Source: Mytilus galloprovincialis (Eukaryota > Mollusca > Bivalvia > Mytilida > Mytilidae). From it: a stretch of DNA of 64,000 nt. A program made the position numbers and the translations under genes. The stretch covers positions 20,814,646 through 20,878,645 of the forward strand of contig NC_134844.1 of NCBI RefSeq assembly GCF_965363235.1. Reading direction: 5' to 3'. The notes under the pieces are model-generated. The model worked only from the letters and a program-made list of their open reading frames with translations, was not told the origin of the DNA and searched no databases. This document shows, in pieces, positions 44,690 through 58,700 of the stretch (the first letter of the stretch is position 1; each line of letters opens with the position of its first letter).

Positions 44690-44815
44690 GAACTCTATGA
44701 TAACAACTGCCATATTTCTCACTTAGTAAAGAACATTTTAGGGGGCGGGAGTGGGTTGAACCTGATTTAATGGCTAGCAAAACATCGCCCTTTATAACAC
44801 TGTTAAAAAAGATAC
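44690..44815 (+). repeat. Dispersed repeat family E, partial
   Basis: GATAACAACTGCCATATTTC, GGGTTGAACCTGATTTAATG and GGCTAGCAAAACATCGCCC follow the order of family E copies elsewhere. A diverged fragment. Confidence 0.6.
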
Positions 44816-45319
44816 AAACGCGTAAAATAATGATATAAACTAAAACCTCTGTGGATTAATAAAAATAACTTGGTAAACCTTGAGCGATATGAACAATAGC
44901 AGATCGTTCCAAAAATGACAGTCTGATCAAAATCAACATCTATCGTAACTCTTACTCTTCAGCATCAAAATCAAAGGTAGACTGCGTTCATGACTAAATT
45001 GAGTTAGAATATTGTGTGTTTGCAGTTGTGAAGATGAATTGAGCGGATAATGTAAAATGTGAAGAGTCAAAAATTAATTTCATGGTTCAATAAATTCAAA
45101 ATAAATTATTGCCATTCATTATAAATATTTCTATCAAAAATAAGACTCAAAGAACTTTTTGTATTATTTATATTAACAATAACAACGTACACACAATCAT
45201 GTTGGCGATTAGACAACGTCAGAGTGGCCGTGTCGCCATAAAACTTGACAATTAAGTGTGAGGTATGCAAGTTTCAATCCGCCTACTTATATTGTTTGCA
45301 GATGTCAATCTTAAATACA

Positions 45320-45600
45320 CATTTATTCTAAAACAAAGTTGTTGGCATGGTACGGGTTATGTAAATACAGTAAAGTTGTTATGGCATAATAATAAACCCC
45401 TAACGGGAGGGAGTGTGCTTGAATTCCATATGATGAAGACATAATGTTTCATTCTGTTTAATTGAGATCTGGAGCTGGAATCCTAGTAATTGCTAGTAGT
45501 CCTTCATTAATTTACTTTGATCATTGTCATTTTGCTTAGTTTATTCTGTTACCTATTTAACATCGGAATCGCCCTTATTTTAATGTTCATCATAACCTTT
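45320..45600 (+). repeat. Retroelement 3' tail, second copy
   Basis: AAACCCCTAACGGGAGGGA, CATATGATGAAGACATAAT, TTTAATTGAGATCTGGAGC and GCTAGTAGTCC match the tail at 24955-25200. Only the non-coding tail is present; the copy is truncated and old. Confidence 0.75.
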
Positions 45601-46084
45601 AGCTAATATGGTCGTATTTACACGACAAATTTTACTCTGAGTACAGACAAACGTGTGAACCTGGTAAAGTTTTGAGGCATGGCAGTACCTAGATAGTTAT
45701 TAAATTTTAAATGTATTTTATTTTTTAAGAAAGATTAAAAGTTTTAACACTCTTACACGTTGAGCAGGCGGTAATGTGAATATTTCATTTTCACGGTGGT
45801 CATTTTTGGGTCTTTTTCGTTGCCTTTATTAAACTATGTGGATTACTTTGAAAAATTTGAGACAATGATTTAGATTTTACCAACTTAAGTTTCAGGTGTT
45901 GGGTATGAATTTCGTGATAAAAACAAGATATGTACATGTCGGAAAATATAATATGTACTCCCTATGAAACATGAGAAAAGCTCAACGAGCCACGCTTTTC
46001 GTAATGTTTCTAAATCTCATACACATAAATCTTATGTTTTCCGACAATGCACATATATTTTTTTTTATTTTGATTTTCCACTAT

Positions 46085-46435
46085 TGTTTCATGTTGGGTA
46101 AAGGTTGACGCATATAAAAACATTTAAACCCGCAACATTTCTGTGCACCTTTCCTAGTAAGGAGTCTGATGTTCAGTGTTTGTCGTTTGTTGATGTGGTT
46201 CATCAGCTTTTCTCGTGTTTAGTTTTTAACTTTTTACATAGATTAGACGGTTGGGTTTCCCGTTTGAATGGTTTTACACTAGTAATGTTTTGGGCCCTTG
46301 ATAGCTTTCTAATCAGCATGAGCCAAAACTCCGTGTTGAAGGTCGTACTTTGGTCTATAATTTTACAAATTGTGACTAAGATGGATAATTGTTTCATTGT
46401 AACTCATACTACTTATACCACATCTTCTATATAGT
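46085..46435 (+). repeat. Dispersed repeat family C
   Basis: TCTGATGTTCAGTGTTTGTC, TTTCCCGTTTGAATGG, CCGTGTTGAAGGTCG and the terminal TACCACATCTTCT place this in family C. Frames over it are shadows. Confidence 0.8.
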
Positions 46436-46719
46436 ATATGTCGATCTTGAACGGAGTGTACAAAAGCTAGATATCATTCCCCCTCGTTTATCATTCACGT
46501 ATGCGTTAATTTCATACATAAGATACAAAAAATCGTTCGTTCATTACCCTCTTACCTGAACAGAATTTGTAACATGATCATATATGTTATGTCACGTAGT
46601 GAACATTTAAGTTCGTGTGTTTGTGACTGTAAATCACTAATGCTGATCCAGTTAGTACACGTCTACTGTATAAAAAATCACGATCAAAAGACATTAACCG
46701 TTCTCATATGTAAATCTAT

Positions 46720-47065
46720 GCAGACTAACATGTTTAACCCCGCCATATTATTTATGTATGTGCCTGTCCCAAGTCGGAGCCTGTAATTCAGTGGTTGTCG
46801 TTTGTGTATGTGTTACATATTTGTTTTTCGTTCATTTTTTTTTTTTTTTTTTTTATTATTTTTTTTTACATAAATAAGGCCGTTAGTTTTCTCGTTTGAA
46901 TTGTTTTACATTGTCTTATCGGGGCCTTTTATAGCTGACTATGGGGTATGGGCTTTGCTCATTGTTTAAGGCCGTACGGTGACCTATAGTTGTTAATGTT
47001 TGTGCTATTTTGGTCTTTTGTGGATAGTTGTCTCATTGGCAATCATACCACATCTTCTTTTTTAG
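46720..47065 (+). repeat. Dispersed repeat family C with long T run
   Basis: Contains GCCTGTCCCAAGTCGGAGC, TAAGGCCGTTAGTTTTCTCG, GGCCGTACGGTGACCTATAG and TTGTCTCATTGGCAATCAT, ending ACCACATCTTCTTTTTT. A homopolymer T tract of about 30 nt lies near 46838-46868. Confidence 0.85.
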
Positions 47066-48202
47066 ACATTGATACTAGTTTTCGTTATACAATTCGATTA
47101 GACTGGTTATTTTTCTTGAAAGTTTTGACTAAAGAAAAAATAAGGTTAACTTGACATAGACTACTCCGATAAAAATGATATCATTTATTTTTTTTCAATT
47201 TGATATAACAGATTATCAACTTGATATAACAAACTCTACCAATAACATTAGTAAAGCATAATATGATTGATTGAACGATAGCGTAACCCAAATTAACTTT
47301 TAATTTTTTTTTTTGTATTAATTGATTTTTTCTTTGACGTCTAGTGACAAATATGTCATTGGATGCATATTCGAAACTTTCTTAACAGGTTTATGTCCCT
47401 GAAATCCCCCCTCCCCTTTTATCCTTAATTTGAGGCAGTTTTCGGGACTAGTTTGAAAATTCTCTATTTAGTGCATGGGACCTGTTACAATCAAAAGAAA
47501 GAGAACATAGCTTTGCTGTAAGGGGATACTATATCTAAATGCATATTATTTTTTTGTTCTAATTCAACTACTTTCAGAAATATGGGCTTCTTTTACATTT
47601 CTGTTCTATACGTAGTAAGTCAAGCAAACCGCTAATATCAATTATGCTGTATGATTGAGCTGTACGAAATGAAATAAGTACGACGTTATTTAAACAATGC
47701 ATAAAAATAAAGTCAAATTAACGTTACCAAAACTAACACCAACACCGTACGCGATGTCTATTAAGTACTCACCTATATGCAAATTTTGTATACATTTTAT
47801 TCCAAATTTTATCATTTAACATACAGTTTCCACATCAATATGTTATACAAGGTATAAAGACAAGACAAGAAGCAATACCAAGATGTTACTGTTTAAGAAG
47901 ATTATATATTTAAGGCTGACGAGACAATGATAAGATATATAGGAAAAATATTAATTTTTTTTTAACTTCAATTCTTTTTGTAACAAATAAAAGTTGTTCG
48001 CATAAAGTCGTGCTATTGTGACAAACGACATAGGTTGTGTTATTATGTGTATTTTTATTGATTTTTACAATTTGTTCTGTTGTCTTGTTGTCACGCCACA
48101 GTCCAGCTTACGTACATTACGTGTCCCAACCAAGCACGTCATGTTGCTGGCCAAAGACATTATATGTAATTTAATAGTTAATTTTGTATTTGATCTCACC
48201 GT
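47066..48202. other. AT-rich spacer
   Basis: Apart from the candidate sulfotransferase exon on the - strand at 47773-47822, no repeat or coding signal could be supported. Confidence 0.5.
47773..47822 (-). CDS. Candidate first coding exon of sulfotransferase paralogue 3
   Basis: On the - strand an ATG at 47822 opens a frame MLNDKIWNKMYTKFAY plus AG ending at a good donor GTGAGT (47772-47767). The phase fits the main exon exactly and yields R-LTILSIPIVIL, a basic tail followed by the membrane anchor. An in-frame TGA lies upstream. The implied intron is 4.5 kb. A competing candidate at 46556-46581 (ATGATCATG ... TTCAG before GTAAGA) also has the right phase but gives an uncharged, wholly hydrophobic start. 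Only transcript data can decide. Confidence 0.4.
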
Positions 48203-48204
48203 TA

Positions 48205-48503
48205 AAGCTCTTCTATAAAACGATGCAAGGCAAACCTTTGATTAACTTGCTTGCTATGTTTGTTTGGATGTTTGTAAACAACAGTTAAGTAGTCTGTTTC
48301 GGTCTGTTTCAGTCTGTTTACTATATACTGGAATTTAACTAGACAATTAACATTAACTTCATTTCATGACAATTTTTATTGTCCAATCAAATCCCAGTAT
48401 ATATAAAATAGACTGAAACTCCACCTACCTATATACAAGCAAAGTTTAACATAGCAAGTAAGTTAATCAAAGGTTTGCTTTGCATGCTTTTATAGAAGAG
48501 CTG
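48205..48503. mobile_element. Palindromic MITE with TA target site, 299 bp
   Basis: Terminal inverted repeats of about 57 bp: the left starts AAGCTCTTCTATAAAA and the right, opposite strand, CAGCTCTTCTATAAAA. They share GCAAACCTTTGATTAACTT and TGCTATGTT. TA flanks both ends (48203-48204 and 48504-48505), as for Tc1/mariner-type MITEs. The interior is also an imperfect palindrome (TATACTGGAATTTAACTAG against its opposite-strand partner), so the whole element can fold back. No coding capacity. Confidence 0.85.
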
Positions 48504-49795
48504 TAATTTTTTATATATCGTTGACGCGAATTATCTAAGAAAGGCCTTATTATATTTTTGTAATTATGATAAGATGAGATAAAATGAAATTTAAAAAAGA
48601 AACCATATACTAAACATTTGTGGTTAAACTGGACATTTGCTTATCATGCAATTAATTGAATATGATACTTTTTGCAGTCAAAAGTTTCCTCAATTTTAAT
48701 CAAAGTGGATATTACACCATTGCATATGATTATGCTATCAGGATGCCTCATTAATTGAGAAATGTTCTTATCGATTCTTCGAAAAAGGTGCAACTTGCAT
48801 TAAAAAAAAATACAGATTTTCGATTACGTTGATACTGCTAATTTTACTTTTAGCATAGATACGTAACATTACTCCCTGGTAATCCGAACGTTTCAGATAT
48901 AGACAAAAATATTAAAAGACTTTGTATTCAAACTAAGAAATTCACATTATAATTATAGTAGGCTCAACTATATTTTACTTGATTTGCATTCCTTTATATA
49001 CAAATATTGTTTATACTAACCAATTTAAAGTTGTGTAAGGGCATTAGTTGCATCTGTTATGGAACTTTTAATAGACATATATCCATAGAAAGAAAGAAAA
49101 AAACGCGTTAAGCAACGTTCGATTATTGTTACAGAAATTGGTCAGTGCACATGTTCATTTCATTTTCCTACACCTTCATGTTTCATTATAGCTATTTCAG
49201 ATTATCAATAGAACCCAAGGGTGACTGCGAAATAGAAATATGCTTACTCTTAGTCTTCTTTCGATTGACAGGTAGGTCTCTGTTTAAGTGTGGCCTCTGT
49301 ATGATTATAATTCGCAGCCGAATCCAATTTTTCCGTTTTTTGCTAGTTCTATAATGTTTTCGTTTTATTAAGGCTAAAATCGGGTCATTTGGAAAAAATC
49401 GAGTATTGAAGTCGTTGAATGCAACATGAGTTATTGCCTTTCTCAACTACATTTGCTCTTTATTTTGGGAGACGTCGGTAAACTTTCCCGAAAATTTCCC
49501 GTTATAGAATATATGTTTCACAGATGACAACTGATATGTTCCAATTGCGTGAATGTGTTAACCACAAATGTCTGTCCTCTTTTCATCGAAAGTGACACAG
49601 AATTATATACGTATCACAACATTTGTATTGCATCTATACTAACATGAGCTAAACCACGAATTCGATATGTGGAGCAAAATGAGGTAATCCTTATTCACAT
49701 ACGAGACATGTGTAAGTGTAAAATATTTCTTAACAATCCAACTAAATATCTTTATCGTAAGATTAATTTTACACTTAAGATTTTTTATGAAAAGG
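48504..49795. other. Spacer left of the satellite
   Basis: AT-rich; nothing recognised. Small open frames near 49145-49446 occur on both strands and look like chance. Confidence 0.5.
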
Positions 49796-52700
49796 GCTAC
49801 TGGTTGGGTCCGTGTTTCACAGTCTGTACTCCTAAGTTTTCTATGTTGTGTTCTGGCTACTGGTTGGGTCCGTGTTTCACAGTCTGTACTCCTAAGTTTT
49901 CTATGTTGTGTTCTGGCTACTGGTTGGGTCCGTGTTTCACAGTCTGTACTCCTAAGTTTTCTATGTTGTATTCTGGCTACTGGTTGGGTCCGTGTTTCTC
50001 AGTCTGTACTCCCAAGTTTTCTATGTTGTGTTCTGGCTACTGGTTGGGTCCGTGTTTCTCAGTCTGTACTCCTAAGTTTTCTATGTTGTGTTCTGGATAC
50101 TGGTTGGGTCCGTGTTTCTCAGTCTGTACTCCTAAGTTTTCTATGTTGTGTTCTGGATACTGGTTGGGTCCGTGTTTCTCAGTCTGTACTCCTAAGTTTT
50201 CTATGTTGTGTTCTGGCTACTGGTTGGGTCCGTGTTTCTCAGTCTGTACTCCTAAGTTTTCTATGTTGTGTTCTGGCTACTGGTTGGGTACGTGTTTCTC
50301 AGTCTGTACTCCTAAGTTTTCTACGTTGTGTTCTGGCTACTTGTTGGGTCCGTGTTTCACAGTCTGTACTCCTAAGTTTTCTATGTTGTGTTCTGGCTAA
50401 TGGTTGGATCCGTGTTTCTCAGTCAGTACTCCTAAGTTTTCTATGTTGTGTTCTGGATACTGGTTGGGTCCGTGTTTCTCAGTCTGTACTCCTAAGTTTT
50501 CTATGCTGTGTTCTGCATACTGGTTGGGTCCGTGTTTCTCAGTCAGTACTCCTAAGTTTTCTATGTTGTGTTCTGGCTACTGGTTGGGTCCGTGTTTCTC
50601 AGTCAGTGCTCCTAAGTTTTCTATGTTGTGTTCTAGATACTGGTTGGGTCCGTGTTTTTCAGTCTGTACTCCTTAGTTTTCTATGTTGTGTTCTGGATAC
50701 TGGTTGGGTCCGTGTTTCTCAGTCTGTACTAAGTTTTCTATGTTGTGTTCTGGATACTGGTTTGGGCCCGTGTTTCTCAGTCTGTACTCCTAAGTTTTCT
50801 ATGTTGTGTTCTGGATACTGGTTGGGTCCGTGTTTCTCAGTCTGTACTTCTAAGTTTTCTATGTTGTGTTCTGGATACTGGTTGGGTCCGTGTTTCACAG
50901 TCTGTACTCCTAAGTTTTCTATGTTGTGTTCTGGATACTGGTTGGGTCCGTGTTTTTCAGTCTGTACTCCTAAGTTTTCTATGTTGTGTTCTGGATACTG
51001 GTTGGGTCCGTGTTTCTCAGTCTGTACTCCTAAGTTTTCTATGTTGTGTTCTAGATACTGGTTGGGTCCGTGTTTCTCAGTCTGTACTCCTAAGTTTTCT
51101 ATGTTGTGTTCTGGATACTGGTTGGGTCCGTGTTTCTCAGTCTGTACTCCTAAGTTTTCTATGCTGTGTTCTGGATACTGGTTTGGTCCGTGTTTCTCAG
51201 TCTGTACTCCTAAGTTTTCTATGTTGTGTTCTGGCTACTGGTGGGGTCCGTGTTTCTCAGTCTGTACTCCTAAGTTTTCTATGCTGTGTTCTGACTACTG
51301 GTTGGGTCCGTGTTTCACAGTCTGTACTCCTAAGTTTTCTATGTTGTGTTCTGGCTACTGGTTGGGTCCGTGTTTCTCAGTCTGTACTCCTAAGTTTTTT
51401 CTATGTTGTGTTCTGGATACTGGTTGGGTCCGTGTTTCTCAGTCTGTACTCCTAAGTTTTCTATGTTGTGTTCTGGACACTGGTTGGGTCCGTGTTTCAC
51501 AGTCTGTACTCCTAAGTTTTCTATGTTGTGTTCTGGCTACTGGTGGGGTCCGTGTTTCTCAGTCTGTACTCCTAAGTTTTCTATGTTGTGTTCTGGATAC
51601 TGGTTGGGTCCGTGTTTCTCAGTCAGTACTCCTAAGTTTTCTATGTTGTGTTCTGGATACTGGTTGGGTCCGTGTTTCTCAGTCTGTACTCCTAAGTTTT
51701 TTCTATGTTGTGTTCTGGATACTGGTTGGGTCCGTGTTTCTCAGTCTGTACTCCTAAGTTTTCTATGTTGTGTTCTGGATACTGGTTGGGTCCGTGTTTC
51801 TCAGTCTGTACTCCTAAGTTTTCTATCCTGTGTTCTGGATACTGGTTTGGTCCGTGTTTCTATGTCTGTACTCCTAAGTTTTCTATGTTGTGTTCTGGCT
51901 ACTGGTTGGGTCCGTGTTTCTCAGTCTGTACTCCTAAGTTTTCTATGTTGTGTTCTAGATACTGGTTGGGTTCGTGTTTCTCAGTCTGTACTCCTAAGTT
52001 TTCTATGTTGTGTTCTGGATACTGGTTGGGTCCGTGTTTCTCAGTCTGTACTCCTAAGTTTTCTATGTTGTGTTCTGGATACTGGTTGGGTCCGTAATTC
52101 TCAGTCTGTACTCCTAAGTTTTCTATGTTGTGTTCTGGCTACTGGTTGGGTCCGTGTTTCTCAGTCTGTACTCCTAAGTTTTCTATGTTGTGTTCTGGAT
52201 ACTGGTTGGGTCCGTGTTTCTCAGTCTGTACTCCTAAGTTTTCTATGTTGTGTTCTGGCTACTGGTTGGGTCCGTGTTTCTCAGTCTGTACTCCTAAGTT
52301 TTCTATGTTGTGTTCTGGATACTGGTTGGGTCCGTGTTTCTCAGTCAGTACTCCTAAGTTTTCTATGTTGTGTTCTGGATACTGGTTGGGTCCGTGTTTC
52401 TCAGTCTGTACTCCTAAGTTTTTTCTATGTTGTGTTCTGGATACTGGTTTGGTCCGTGTTTCTCAGTCTGTACTCCTAAGTTTTCTATGTTGTGTTCTGG
52501 ATACTGGTTGGGTCCGTGTTTCTCAGTCTGTACTCCTAAGTTTTCTATGTTGTGTTCTGGATACTGGTTGGGTCCGTGTTTCTCAGTCTGTACTCCTAAG
52601 TTTTCTATGTTGTGTTCTGGCTACTGGTTGGGTCCGTGTTTCTCAGTCAGTACTCCTAAGTTTTCTATGTTGTGTTCTAGATACTGGTTGGGTCCGTGTT

Positions 52701-55700
52701 TCTCAGTCTGTACTCCTAAGTTTTCTATGTTGTGTTCTGGATACTGGTTGGGTCCGTGTTTCTCAGTCTGTACTAAGTTTTCTATGTTGTGTTCTGGATA
52801 CTGGTTTGGGCCCGTGTTTCTCAGTCTGTACTCCTAAGTTTTCTATGTTGTGTTCTGGATACTGGTTGGGTCCGTGTTTCTCAGTCTGTACTCCTAAGTT
52901 TTCTATGTTGTGTTCTGGATACTGGTTGGGTCCGTGTTTCACAGTCTGTACTCCTAAGTTTTCTATGTTGTGTTCTGGATACTGGTTGGTTCCGTGTTTC
53001 TCAGTCTGTACTCCTAAGTTTTCTATGTTGTGTTCTGGATACTGGTTGGGTCCGTGTTTCTCAGTCTGTACTCCTAAGTTTTCTATGTTGTGTTCTAGAT
53101 ACTGGTTGGGTCCGTGTTTCTCAGTCTGTACTCCTAAGTTTTCTATGTTGTGTTCTGGATACTGGTTGGGTCCGTGTTTCTCAGTCTGTACTCCTAAGTT
53201 TTCTATGTTGTGTTCTGGATACTGGTTGGGTCCGTGTTTCTCAGTCAGTACTCCTAAGTTTTCTATGTTGTGTTCTGGCTACTGGTTGGGTCCGTGTCTC
53301 TCAGTCAGTACTCCTAAGTTTTCTATGTTGTGTTCTAGATACTGGTTGGGTCCGTGTTTTTCAGTCTGTACTCCTAAGTTTTCTATGTTGTGTTCTGGAT
53401 ACTGGTTGGGTCCGTGTTTCTCAGTCTGTACTAAGTTTTCTATGTTGTGTTCTGGATACTGGTTTGGGCCCGTGTTTCTCAGTCTGTACTCCTAAGTTTT
53501 CTATGTTGTGTTCTGGATACTGGTTGGGTCCGTGTTTCTCAGTCTGTACTCCTAAGTTTTCTATGTTGTGTTCTGGATACTGGTTGGGTCCGTGTTTCAC
53601 AGTCTGTACTCCTAAGTTTTCTATGTTGTGTTCTGGATACTGGTTGGGTCCGTGTTTTTCAGTCTGTACTCCTAAGTTTTCTATGTTGTGTTCTGGATAC
53701 TGGTTGGGTCCGTGTTTCTCAGTCTGTACTCCTAAGTTTTCTATGTTGTGTTCTAGATACTGGTTGGGTCAGTGTTTCTCAGTCTGTACTCCTAAGTTTT
53801 CTATGTTGTGTTCTGGATACTGGTTGGGTCCGTGTTTCTCAGTCTGTACTCCTAAGTTTTCTATGCTGTGTTCTGGATACTGGTTTGTTCCGTGTTTCCC
53901 AGTCTGTACTCCTAAGTTTTCTATGTTGTGTTCTGGCTACTGGTGGGGTCCGTGTTTCTCAGTCTGTACTCCTAAGTTTTCTATGCTGTGTTCTGACTAC
54001 TGGTTGGGTCCGTGTTTCACAGTCTGTACTCCTAAGTTTTCTATGTTGTGTTCTGGCTACTGGTTGGGTCCGTGTTTCACAGTCTGTACTCCTAAGTTTT
54101 CTATGTTGTGTTCTGGATACTGGTTGGGTCCGTGTTTCTCAGTCTGTACTCCTAAGTTTTCTATGTTGTGTTCTGGATACTGGTTGGGTCCGTGTTTCTC
54201 AGTCTGTACTCCTAAGTTTTCTATCCTGTGTTCTGGATACTGGTTTGGTCCGTGTTTCTCTGTCTGTACTCCTAAGTTTTCTATGTTGTGTTCTGGCTAC
54301 TGGTTGGGTCCGTGTTTCTCAGTCTGTACTCCTAAGTTTTCTATGTTGTGTTCTAGATACTGGTTGGGTTCGTGTTTCTCAGTCTGTACTCCTAAGTTTT
54401 CTATGTTGTGTTCTGGATACTGGTTGGGTCCGTGTTTCTCAGTCTGTACTCCTAAGTTTTCTATGTTGTGTTCTGGCTACTGGTTGGGTCCGTGTTTCTC
54501 AGTCAGTACTCCTAAGTTTTCTATGTTGTGTTCTAGATACTGGTTGGGTCCGTGTTTTTCAGTCTGTACTCCTAAGTTTTCTATGTTGTGTTCTGGATAC
54601 TGGTTGGGTCCGTGTTTCTCAGTCTGTACTAAGTTTTCTATGTTGTGTTCTGGATACTGGTTTGGGCCCGTGTTTCTCAGTCTGTACTCCTAAGTTTTCT
54701 ATGTTGTGTTCTGGATACTGGTTGGGTCCGTGTTTCACAGTCTGTACTCCTAAGTTTTCTATGTTGTGTTCTGGATACTGGTTGGGTCCGTGTTTTTCAG
54801 TCTGTACTCCTAAGTTTTCTATGTTGTGTTCTGGATACTGGTTGGGTCCGTGTTTCTCAGTCTGTACTCCTAAGTTTTCTATGTTGTGTTCTAGATACTG
54901 GTTGGGTCCGTGTTTCTCAGTCTGTACTCCTAAGTTTTCTATGTTGTGTTCTGGATACTGGTTGGGTCCGTGTTTCTCAGTCTGTACTCCTAAGTTTTCT
55001 ATGCTGTGTTCTGGATACTGGTTTGGTCCGTGTTTCTCAGTCTGTACTCCTAAGTTTTCTATGTTGTGTTCTGGCTACTGGTTGGGTCCGTGTTTCTCAG
55101 TCTGTACTCCTAAGTTTTCTATGTTGTGTTCTGGATACTGGTTGGGTCCGTGTTTCTCAGTCTGTACTCCTAAGTTTTCTATGTTGTGTTCTGGCTACTG
55201 GTTGGGTCCGTGTTTCTCAGTCTGTACTCCTAAGTTTTCTATGTTGTGTTCTGGATACTGGTTGGGTCCGTGTTTCTCAGTCTGTACTCCTAAGTTTTCT
55301 ATGTTGTGTTCTGGATACTGGTTGGGTCCGTGTTTCTCAGTCAGTACTCCTAAGTTTTCTATGTTGTGTTCTGGCTACTGGTTGGGTCCGTGTCTCTCAG
55401 TCAGTACTCCTAAGTTTTCTATGTTGTGTTCTAGATACTGGTTGGGTCCGTGTTTTTCAGTCTGTACTCCTAAGTTTTCTATGTTGTGTTCTGGATACTG
55501 GTTGGGTCCGTGTTTCTCAGTCTGTACTAAGTTTTCTATGTTGTGTTCTGGATACTGGTTTGGGCCCGTGTTTCTCAGTCTGTACTCCTAAGTTTTCTAT
55601 GTTGTGTTCTGGATACTGGTTGGGTCCGTGTTTCTCAGTCTGTACTCCTAAGTTTTCTATGTTGTGTTCTGGATACTGGTTGGGTCCGTGTTTCACAGTC

Positions 55701-58700
55701 TGTACTCCTAAGTTTTCTATGTTGTGTTCTGGATACTGGTTGGGTCCGTGTTTTTCAGTCTGTACTCCTAAGTTTTCTATGTTGTGTTCTGGATACTGGT
55801 TGGGTCCGTGTTTCTCAGTCTGTACTCCTAAGTTTTCTATGTTGTGTTCTAGATACTGGTTGGGTCAGTGTTTCTCAGTCTGTACTCCTAAGTTTTCTAT
55901 GTTGTGTTCTGGATACTGGTTGGGTCCGTGTTTCTCAGTCTGTACTCCTAAGTTTTCTATGCTGTGTTCTGGATACTGGTTTGGTCCGTGTTTCCCAGTC
56001 TGTACTCCTAAGTTTTCTATGTTGTGTTCTGGCTACTGGTGGGGTCCGTGTTTCTCAGTCTGTACTCCTAAGTTTTCTATGCTGTGTTCTGACTACTGGT
56101 TGGGTCCGTGTTTCACAGTCTGTACTCCTAAGTTTTCTATGTTGTGTTCTGGCTACTGGTTGGGTCCGTGTTTCACAGTCTGTACTCCTAAGTTTTCTAT
56201 GTTGTGTTCTGGATACTGGTTGGGTCCGTGTTTCTCAGTCTGTACTCCTAAGTTTTCTATGTTGTGTTCTGGATACTGGTTGGGTCCGTGTTTCTCAGTC
56301 TGTACTCCTAAGTTTTCTATCCTGTGTTCTGGATACTGGTTTGGTCCGTGTTTCTCTGTCTGTACTCCTAAGTTTTCTATGTTGTGTTCTGGCTACTGGT
56401 TGGGTCCGTGTTTCTCAGTCTGTACTCCTAAGTTTTCTATGTTGTGTTCTAGATACTGGTTGGGTTCGTGTTTCTCAGTCTGTACTCCTAAGTTTTCTAT
56501 GTTGTGTTCTGGATACTGGTTGGGTCCGTGTTTCTCAGTCTGTACTCCTAAGTTTTCTATGTTGTGTTCTGGCTACTGGTTGGGTCCGTGTTTCTCAGTC
56601 AGTACTCCTAAGTTTTCTATGTTGTGTTCTAGATACTGGTTGGGTCCGTGTTTTTCAGTCTGTACTCCTAAGTTTTCTATGTTGTGTTCTGGATACTGGT
56701 TGGGTCCGTGTTTCTCAGTCTGTACTAAGTTTTCTATGTTGTGTTCTGGATACTGGTTTGGGCCCGTGTTTCTCAGTCTGTACTCCTAAGTTTTCTATGT
56801 TGTGTTCTGGATACTGGTTGGGTCCGTGTTTCACAGTCTGTACTCCTAAGTTTTCTATGTTGTGTTCTGGATACTGGTTGGGTCCGTGTTTTTCAGTCTG
56901 TACTCCTAAGTTTTCTATGTTGTGTTCTGGATACTGGTTGGGTCCGTGTTTCTCAGTCTGTACTCCTAAGTTTTCTATGTTGTGTTCTAGATACTGGTTG
57001 GGTCCGTGTTTCTCAGTCTGTACTCCTAAGTTTTCTATGTTGTGTTCTGGATACTGGTTGGGTCCGTGTTTCTCAGTCTGTACTCCTAAGTTTTCTATGC
57101 TGTGTTCTGGATACTGGTTTGGTCCGTGTTTCTCAGTCTGTACTCCTAAGTTTTCTATGTTGTGTTCTGGCTACTGGTTGGGTCCGTGTTTCTCAGTCTG
57201 TACTCCTAAGTTTTCTATGTTGTGTTCTGGATACTGGTTGGGTCCGTGTTTCTCAGTCTGTACTCCTAAGTTTTCTATGTTGTGTTCTGGCTACTGGTTG
57301 GGTCCGTGTTTCTCAGTCTGTACTCCTAAGTTTTCTATGTTGTGTTCTGGATACTGGTTGGGTCCGTGTTTCTCAGTCAGTACTCCTAAGTTTTCTATGT
57401 TGTGTTCTGGATACTGGTTGGGTCCGTGTTTCTCAGTCTGTACTCCTAAGTTTTTTCTATGTTGTGTTCTGGATACTGGTTGGGTCCGTGTTTCTCAGTC
57501 TGTACGACTAAGTTTTCTATGTTGTGTTCTGGATACTGGTTGGGTCCGTGTTTCTCAGTCTCTACTCCTAAGTTTTCTATGTTGTGTTCTGGATACTGGT
57601 TGGGTCCGTGTTTCTCAGTCTGTACTCCTAAGTTTTCTATGTTGTGTTCTGGCTACTGGTTGGGTCCGTGTTTCTCAGTCAGTACTCCTAAGTTTTCTAT
57701 GTTGTGTTCTAGATACTGGTTGGGTCCGTGTTTCTCAGTCTGTACTCCTAAGTTTTCTATGTTGTGTTCTGGATACTGGTTGGGTCCGTGTTTCTCAGTC
57801 TGTACTAAGTTTTCTATGTTGTGTTCTGGATACTGGTTTGGGCCCGTGTTTCTCAGTCTGTACTCCTAAGTTTTCTATGTTGTGTTCTGGATACTGGTTG
57901 GGTCCGTGTTTCTCAGTCTGTACTCCTAAGTTTTCTATGTTGTGTTCTGGATACTGGTTGGGTCCGTGTTTCACAGTCTGTACTCCTTAGTTTTCTATGT
58001 TGTGTTCTGGATACTGGTTGGGTCCGTGTTTCTCAGTCTGTACTCCTAAGTTTTCTATGTTGTGTTCTGGATACTGGTTGGGTCCGTGTTTCTCAGTCTG
58101 TACTCCTAAGTTTTCTATGTTGTGTTCTAGATACTGGTTGGGTCCGTGTTTCTCAGTCTGTACTCCTAAGTTTTCTATGTTGTGTTCTGGATACTGGTTG
58201 GGTCCGTGTTTCTCAGTCTGTACTCCTAAGTTTTCTATGCTGTGTTCTGGATACTGGTTGGGTCCGTGTTTCTCAGTCAGTACTCCTAAGTTTTCTATGT
58301 TGTGTTCTGGCTACTGGTTGGGTCCGTGTTTCTCAGTCAGTACTCCTAAGTTTTCTATGTTGTGTTCTAGATACTGGTTGGGTCCGTGTTTTTCAGTCTG
58401 TACTCCTAAGTTTTCTATGTTGTGTTCTGGATACTGGTTGGGTCCGTGTTTCTCAGTCTGTACTAAGTTTTCTATGTTGTGTTCTGGATACTGGTTTGGG
58501 CCCGTGTTTCTCAGTCTGTACTCCTAAGTTTTCTATGTTGTGTTCTGGATACTGGTTGGGTCCGTGTTTCTCAGTCTGTACTCCTAAGTTTTCTATGTTG
58601 TGTTCTGGATACTGGTTGGGTCCGTGTTTCTCAGTCTGTACTCCTAAGTTTTCTATGTTGTGTTCTGGCTACTGGTGGGGTCCGTGTTTCTCAGTCTGTA

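Noticed and set aside
46556-46581. Alternative first exon for sulfotransferase paralogue 3
   Set aside because: Phase and donor fit, but it gives an uncharged hydrophobic N-terminus; kept only as a weaker alternative to 47773-47822.
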